A stretch of DNA of 64,000 bases, taken from NCBI RefSeq assembly GCF_000812465.1, contig NZ_JWMA01000034.1:1-64000 (forward strand). The letters run 5' to 3'. The translations under genes were made by a program, and so were the position numbers. This DNA is from Cupriavidus sp. IDO. Lineage in GTDB: Bacteria > Pseudomonadota > Gammaproteobacteria > Burkholderiales > Burkholderiaceae. The notes below the pieces were generated by a model, which saw only the letters and a list, made by a program, of their open reading frames with translations, made no database searches and had not been told where the DNA came from. Positions 59,282-64,000 of this stretch are shown here, in pieces (position 1 is the stretch's first letter; each line of letters begins with the position of its first letter).

Positions 59282-61261
59282 CTAACCGTTCAGCACCCGC
59301 GCCTCCGCGGCCTCCAGCGCCTCTGGCGTGCCGCGCAAGACCACGATGTCCCCCGGCTCGAGCACCGTTTCGGGCTCCGGGTCGAAGGCGCGGATGCCGC
59401 GCCGCCGCACCGCGGTCACCTCCGCGCCGATCCGTTCCAGGCCCAGCGCGCCAAGCCGCCGCCCGACCGCGGTGGAGGTCGGGCTGAGCGCCACCGAATG
59501 CAGCCGCACCGATTCGCGCTCCACCATATCCTCTTCGTCGTCGCGGCCGTGGAAGTAGCCGCGCAGCAGGCTGTAGCGCGCATCGCGCGCCTCCTGCACG
59601 CCCCGCACCACGCGCCGCATCGGCACGCCCAGCAGCACCAGCGCGTGCGAGGCGAGCATCAGGCTGCCCTCGATGATCTCGGGCACCACCTCGGTGGCGC
59701 CGGCCTTCTGCAGGATGTCGAGTTCCGAGTCGTCGACCGTGCGGACAATGACCGGCAGCGCCGGCTCCAGCTCCTGCACGTGATGCAGGACCTTGAGCGC
59801 AGACGGCGTATTGGCATAGGTGATGATGATGGCGGCCGCCCGGTGGATACCGGCCGCGATCAGCGCCTCGCGCCGGCCGGCATCGCCGTAGACCACGGTA
59901 TCGCCGGCGGCGGCGGCCTCGCGCACGCGGTCGGGGTCGAGGTCCAGCGCCACGTAGGTGATCCTCTCTCGTTCCAGCATGTGCGCCAGGTTCTGCCCGC
60001 TACGGCCGAAGCCGCAGATGATCGCGTGCTTCTCGGTCTGCAGGCTCTGCGCGGCGATGCGGGTCATGTTGAGCGACTGCATCAGCCATTCGTTGGCGGC
60101 AAAGCGCAGCACAATGGCGTCGCTGTATTGGATCAGGAACGGCGCGAGCAGCATCGACAGCAGCATCGACGCCAGGATCACCTGGATCAGCACCGGGTCG
60201 ACCAGGTTCAGGCCGTCGATCTGGTTCAGCAGCACGAAGCCGAACTCCCCCGCCTGCGCGAGCCCCAGGCCAGTCCGTATCGCCACGCCCTGGCGCGAGC
60301 CGAACAGACGGGCCAGCACCGTGATCAGCACCAGCTTGAACAGGATCGGCACCGCCAGCAGCGCCAGCACCAGCCACACGTGGTCCAGCACCACGCGGAT
60401 ATTGAGCAACATGCCGATGGTGACGAAGAACAGCCCGAGCAGCACGTCGCGGAAGGGCTTGATGTCCTCTTCCACCTGATGGCGGTAGGGCGTTTCCGAT
60501 ATCAGCATGCCGGCCATAAAGGCGCCCAGCGCCATCGACAGCCCCAGCCGCTCGGTCAGCGCCGCCATGCCCAGCGTGACCAGCAGCAGGTTCAGCATGA
60601 ACAGTTCCTGCGACCGGCGCGCCGCGACGACGTGGAACCAGCGGCTCATCAGGCGCTGCCCGAGGAAGAAGATCGCACCCAGGGCCACCACAATCTTCAC
60701 GGTAGCCAGCCCGAGCGCCATCGCCAGGTCGCCGGGATCGCGGGAGAGCGCCGGGATCACGATCAGCAGCGGCACCACCGCCAGATCCTGGAACAGCAGC
60801 ACGCTGATGATGTTGCGGCCATGCTCGCTTTCCAGCTCCATGCGCTCGGACAGCATCTTGGAGACGATCGCGGTGGAGGACATGGCCAGCGCCCCGCCCA
60901 GTGCCACCGATGCCTGCCACGACAGCGGGAACAGCCAGTTGAACGCCCAGGCGGCCGGCAGCACCACCAGCATGGAGAGCACCACCTGCGAGCCGCCCAG
61001 CCCGAACACCAGCCGCTTCATGGCCCTGAGCTTGCTGAGGCTGAACTCCAGGCCGATCGAGAACATCAGGAACACCACGCCGAATTCGGCCAGGTACTTG
61101 GTCTGCGCCGAATCGCTCGCCAGCCCGAGCGCGTGCGGCCCGATCAGGATGCCGACGGCCAGGTAGCCGAGCATCGGCGGCAGCTGCAGCATGCGGAAGG
61201 CGACCACGCCGAAGACGGCGGCAGCCAGCAGCACCAGGGTCAGATCCAGCGGAGAATGCAT
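59282..61261 (-). CDS. CPA2 monovalent cation:proton antiporter (KefB-like)
   Basis: 659 residues from the ATG at 61259-61261. Na/H exchanger domain with about 12 helices (1-390; GYLAVGILIGPHALGL, VFLMFSIGLEFSL), TrkA-N nucleotide-binding domain (HAIICGFGRSGQNLA near 411, Rossmann glycines), and TrkA-C (about 575-655). It should exchange K+ or Na+ for H+ under NAD(H) or glutathione control. The open frame reaches 62236 opposite kdsD, but no membrane domain is there and the start at 61261 gives the family length. Confidence 0.93.
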   Translation of the reverse strand: MHSPLDLTLVLLAAAVFGVVAFRMLQLPPMLGYLAVGILIGPHALGLASDSAQTKYLAEFGVVFLMFSIGLEFSLSKLRAMKRLVFGLGGSQVVLSMLVVLPAAWAFNWLFPLSWQASVALGGALAMSSTAIVSKMLSERMELESEHGRNIISVLLFQDLAVVPLLIVIPALSRDPGDLAMALGLATVKIVVALGAIFFLGQRLMSRWFHVVAARRSQELFMLNLLLVTLGMAALTERLGLSMALGAFMAGMLISETPYRHQVEEDIKPFRDVLLGLFFVTIGMLLNIRVVLDHVWLVLALLAVPILFKLVLITVLARLFGSRQGVAIRTGLGLAQAGEFGFVLLNQIDGLNLVDPVLIQVILASMLLSMLLAPFLIQYSDAIVLRFAANEWLMQSLNMTRIAAQSLQTEKHAIICGFGRSGQNLAHMLERERITYVALDLDPDRVREAAAAGDTVVYGDAGRREALIAAGIHRAAAIIITYANTPSALKVLHHVQELEPALPVIVRTVDDSELDILQKAGATEVVPEIIEGSLMLASHALVLLGVPMRRVVRGVQEARDARYSLLRGYFHGRDDEEDMVERESVRLHSVALSPTSTAVGRRLGALGLERIGAEVTAVRRRGIRAFDPEPETVLEPGDIVVLRGTPEALEAAEARVLNG

Positions 61262-61386
61262 CAAGACGCCCAGAAGGAACCGGCCGGGCACACGGCCGTT
61301 CCGGCGCGGACACCCTGCCGGCGGAACACGGCAAGCACGGCGGCGATCGGGTCGGCCAGGGGCGGCCCGGTCGCCGTCGCATTCGT

Positions 61387-61395
61387 TGGTATACT
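61387..61395 (+). promoter_or_regulatory. Extended -10 promoter candidate of kdsD
   Basis: TGGTATACT (extended -10 TGnTATACT) ends 8 bases before the kdsD ATG. Transcription would start at about 61402, giving a leaderless or nearly leaderless mRNA. No good -35 is visible. Confidence 0.45.
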
Positions 61396-61403
61396 TCGTC
61401 GCC

Positions 61404-62387
61404 ATGATAGCTAATTTCGATGCGGATCGAGCACTCCGGCTCGCTCGCGAGACCCTCCAGATTGAAGCCGATGCGGTAGCCGCACTTTCCGGCCGCCTGA
61501 CCAGCGAGTTCGCCCATGCCGTGCAGCTGATCCTGCAATGCAGCGGGCGCGTGGTGGTTTCGGGCATCGGCAAGTCGGGCCACGTCGGCCGCAAGGTGGC
61601 GGCCACGCTGGCCTCCACCGGCACGCCTGCCTTTTTCGTGCACCCGGCCGAAGCCAGCCACGGCGACCTCGGCATGGTCACGCGGGAGGACGTACTAATC
61701 GCTTTCTCCAATTCGGGCGAGACCGGCGAACTGCTGTCGATCATCCCGATCGTCAAGCGGATCGGCGCGCGGCTGATCTCCGTGACCGGCAACCCCGAAT
61801 CCAACCTGGCCAAGCTGGCCGACGCCCATCTCGATGCCGGCGTCGAAAAGGAAGCCTGCCCGCTGAACCTGGCCCCGACGGCCAGCACGACCGCCGCCCT
61901 CGCCCTGGGCGACGCGCTGGCGGTGGCGGTGCTGGATGCCCGCGGCTTCGGCGAAGAAGACTTCGCCCGCTCCCACCCGGGCGGCGCGCTCGGCCGCAAG
62001 CTGCTGACCCACGTGCGCGATGTGATGCGCACCGGCAATGCCGTGCCCGAAGTGCGCGAAAGCACGCCGCTGGCCCAGGCGCTGATGGAAATCACCCGCA
62101 AGGGCATGGCCATGACCGCCGTGGTGGACCCGGACAACCACGCCATCGGCGTATTCACCGACGGCGACCTGCGCCGCCTGCTGGAAACGCCGCGCGACTG
62201 GAAGACCGTGCCGATCGGCGATGTCATGCACCGCAACCCGCAAGTCGTGAACCAGGATCAGCTCGCCGTGGAAGCGGTGCAGATCATGGAAGCCAACCGC
62301 ATCAACCAGCTGCTGGTGGTGGATGATGAAGGCCATCTGGTCGGTGCACTGCATATCCACGACCTGACCCGGGCCAAGGTCATCTGA
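61404..62387 (+). CDS. kdsD: D-arabinose-5-phosphate isomerase KdsD
   Basis: 327 residues. SIS domain (about 35-170; GIGKSGHVGRKVAATLASTG in part, SNSGETGELLS) and two CBS domains (about 205-327; MTAVVDPDNHAIGVFTDGD key TDGDLRRLLE; LLVVDDEGHLVGALHIHDL). It makes arabinose 5-phosphate for KDO of lipopolysaccharide. No Shine-Dalgarno precedes the ATG. lptC starts 25 bp after the stop. Confidence 0.96.
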   Translation: MIANFDADRALRLARETLQIEADAVAALSGRLTSEFAHAVQLILQCSGRVVVSGIGKSGHVGRKVAATLASTGTPAFFVHPAEASHGDLGMVTREDVLIAFSNSGETGELLSIIPIVKRIGARLISVTGNPESNLAKLADAHLDAGVEKEACPLNLAPTASTTAALALGDALAVAVLDARGFGEEDFARSHPGGALGRKLLTHVRDVMRTGNAVPEVRESTPLAQALMEITRKGMAMTAVVDPDNHAIGVFTDGDLRRLLETPRDWKTVPIGDVMHRNPQVVNQDQLAVEAVQIMEANRINQLLVVDDEGHLVGALHIHDLTRAKVI

Positions 62388-62412
62388 CCCGGCCGCACGC
62401 AACCAGGACACC

Positions 62413-63042
62413 ATGCAGGCAATCCTGTCCTCCCTCAGCGGGATCGTCATGCGCCTGCTGCCGCTTTTGCTGATGGCATTCGTGGCAGGCAGCACCTTCT
62501 GGCTGGTCCAGATCAACTCGCCGCGGGAAAGCAAGACCGCGCCGAACGTCAAGAAACACGAGCCGGACTACTTCATGGACCGCTTCTCGGCTACCGAGCT
62601 GGCGCAGGACGGCAGCACCAAGGTGCGGTTCACCGGCGACAAGATGATCCATTTCGAGGATGACCAGACTTACGAGGTCACCCGGCCGGCCATGCGCGCC
62701 TATCAGCCCGACCGGCCGCCGGTCACGGCGCATGCCGATACCGGCCGCATGAATGCCGAAGGCTCGGTCATCGATCTCTATAACAACGGCTTCATCATGC
62801 GGCAGCAGGGCGCGGATCCGGCCAAGGATCCGCAGATGACTGCCGCGTCGAACTATTTCCAGCTGCTGATCAACGACGACATCGTCAAGACCGACAAGCC
62901 GGTCAAGCTCACGCGCGGCCCGTCGGTCATGACCGCCAACGGCCTGATCTTCAACAACGTTACCCGCGAAGTACAATTGCTGGGCAATGTGCGCGGCACC
63001 ATCGTTACCGGGCCGCCGTCGGGCCGCCCTCCGGGCCCCTGA
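62413..63042 (+). CDS. lptC: LPS export protein LptC
   Basis: 209 residues. One N-terminal membrane helix (about 12-32), then the periplasmic LptC beta-jellyroll with EPDYFMDRFSATEL, NNGFIMRQQG and GLIFNNVTREVQLLGNVRG. It links the LptBFG transporter to the LptA bridge. It follows kdsD directly, with no kdsC between them. Confidence 0.94.
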   Translation: MQAILSSLSGIVMRLLPLLLMAFVAGSTFWLVQINSPRESKTAPNVKKHEPDYFMDRFSATELAQDGSTKVRFTGDKMIHFEDDQTYEVTRPAMRAYQPDRPPVTAHADTGRMNAEGSVIDLYNNGFIMRQQGADPAKDPQMTAASNYFQLLINDDIVKTDKPVKLTRGPSVMTANGLIFNNVTREVQLLGNVRGTIVTGPPSGRPPGP

Positions 63043-63145
63043 GAACAAAGCCCCGCTCGCGCCGTGACGGCGCCGCGCGGGACAACCAACCGCCGCCCAC
63101 CAGCCGCCCTTATTGCCCAAGCCGCTCCTAGCGACTCTTGCCAAC

Positions 63146-63787
63146 ATGATTGCTTCCCTGACGACATTGTCCTGTCGACGCGCCGCCCCGGCCCTGCTGG
63201 CCGCGGCCGCCGCATTCGGCCTGATGCTGGCCCAGCCCGCCCTCGCCGAGCGCGCGGACAAGGACAAGCCGCTCGTGCTTGAAGCCGACAACGCCAGCTA
63301 CGATGACGTCAAGCAGATCTATACGCTGACCGGCAACGTGGTGCTGACCAAGGGCACCATGATCCTGAAGTCCGACGCCGCCGAGGTCCGCACCGACCCC
63401 GAGGGCTACCAGTACGCCGTGGCCACCGCCAAGGCCGGCAAGCAGGCCTACATCCGCCAGAAGCGCGAAGGCCTGGACGAATACATGGACGGCTGGGGCG
63501 ACCGCATCGAGTACGACGGCAAGCAGGAAGTATCCAAGCTGATCGGCCACGCCCGCATGGCCCGCCTGCAGGGTGCCAAGCTGGTCGACGAGATCCGCGG
63601 CGCCGTGCTGACCTACGACAGCCGCAACGAGTTCTACACCGCCGCCGGCGGTGGCGACAACACGTCGGCGGGCAACCCGTCGGGACGCGTGCGCGCGGTG
63701 CTTTCGCCGCGCCAGAACCAGGCCAGCGGCGCGGCCGCCGCCCCGCTCGACCTCAAGCCGTCTCCGGCGCCGACTAACAAGCCCTGA
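63146..63787 (+). CDS. lptA: LPS transport protein LptA
   Basis: 213 residues from the ATG at 63146; a TTG at 63113 would add 11 residues before the signal. Signal peptide ending ALA/ERAD (about residue 35). OstA-like domain ([22 protein letters not shown] in part, key [29 protein letters not shown]). A 40-residue Pro/Ala-rich tail ends the protein. Bridges LPS across the periplasm. Confidence 0.94.
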   Translation: MIASLTTLSCRRAAPALLAAAAAFGLMLAQPALAERADKDKPLVLEADNASYDDVKQIYTLTGNVVLTKGTMILKSDAAEVRTDPEGYQYAVATAKAGKQAYIRQKREGLDEYMDGWGDRIEYDGKQEVSKLIGHARMARLQGAKLVDEIRGAVLTYDSRNEFYTAAGGGDNTSAGNPSGRVRAVLSPRQNQASGAAAAPLDLKPSPAPTNKP

Positions 63788-63816
63788 TCAACGCGCCAGC
63801 GCGCCCCACCGCAGCC

Positions 63817-64000
63817 ATGACCGACACCGCAACGCTTGCCGCAACGCCTTCCTCCGCCACCGCCACCGCCGTTCGTGCCGACTCCAGCACGATGGTCGTG
63901 CGCCACCTGAAGAAGCGCTATGGCTCGCGTACCGTGGTCAAGGATGTGTCGCTCGACGTAAAGAGCGGCGAAGTGGTTGGCCTGCTTGGCCCCAACGGCG
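63817..64000 (+). CDS. lptB: LptB ABC ATPase, N-terminal part
   Basis: ATG at 63817, 30 bp after lptA. An Ala/Thr-rich extension of about 25 residues comes first, then [20 protein letters not shown] and [11 protein letters not shown], the start of Walker A, cut by the window end. The order lptC-lptA-lptB identifies it. The N-terminal extension is longer than in E. coli LptB. Confidence 0.93.
   Translation, partial: MTDTATLAATPSSATATAVRADSSTMVVRHLKKRYGSRTVVKDVSLDVKSGEVVGLLGPNG

Noticed and set aside
61262..62236. N-terminal extension of the antiporter gene
   Set aside because: It lies opposite kdsD, has no membrane helices, and the shorter protein already has the full family length.

Overview
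The window looks like chromosomal DNA of a GC-rich betaproteobacterium of the Burkholderiaceae, most likely Cupriavidus or a close relative (Ralstonia group). This rests on uniformly high GC with strong third-position GC, on protein sequences, and on the gene neighbourhoods: DUF971-ubiE-Tim44-like, otsB/GH15/otsA, ssb-MFS-uvrA, and kdsD-lptC-lptA-lptB. The genus is an inference from memory of such neighbourhoods. I saw no rRNA, tRNA, CRISPR array, insertion sequence, integrase or phage gene.

Layout. 1-8.7 kb (mostly minus strand): Tim44-like protein (cut by the window edge), ubiE, DUF971, a YddA/SbmA-type ABC transporter, a HIT protein, a 1324-residue flavin/iron-sulfur D-2-hydroxyacid dehydrogenase-like fusion, and a DedA-like membrane protein. 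9-17.1 kb (plus): an eight-gene molybdenum hydroxylase operon with the three enzyme subunits (2Fe-2S, molybdopterin, FAD), MoxR and VWA proteins, CoxG-like, XdhC-like and MobA-like maturation factors. The large subunit carries the form II motif AYRGAGR, so its substrate is probably not CO. 17.1-21.6 kb (minus): otsB, a GH15 hydrolase, otsA and phhB. 21.9-24.3 kb (plus): ilvA and queF, overlapping by 4 bp. 24.3-32.5 kb: an OprB-like porin; a TetR regulator heading an exporter operon (lipoprotein membrane fusion protein, ABC ATPase, permease, NodT-type outer membrane lipoprotein); then a class I/II aminotransferase. 32.6-39.7 kb (minus): a minor pilin operon pilE-fimT-pilV-pilW-pilX-pilY1 plus a small secreted protein. 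39.8-43.3 kb: class III aminotransferase, an RpiR-type regulator and an amino-acid binding protein, with a shared 13-bp motif upstream of the two metabolic genes. 43.5-48.8 kb: small secreted proteins, an ion channel with an atypical filter, a collagen-like lipoprotein and a family 2 glycosyltransferase. 48.9-64 kb: ssb, an MFS transporter, uvrA, an adenosine-specific kinase family protein, a Na/Pi cotransporter family protein, a LysE exporter, apt, a PfpI protein, a ribbon-helix-helix protein, a CPA2 antiporter, and the LPS supply genes kdsD, lptC, lptA and lptB (cut by the window end).

How the parts work together. Most of the window is housekeeping or envelope function: quinone synthesis, trehalose, isoleucine, queuosine, pili, DNA repair and LPS transport. 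The parts with open biology are the form II molybdenum hydroxylase operon, the RpiR-linked amino-acid module, the collagen-like lipoprotein with its neighbouring glycosyltransferase, and the unusual ion channel. Long reading frames on opposite strands are common here because of the high GC; I chose genes by recognisable protein families, start sites and spacing.
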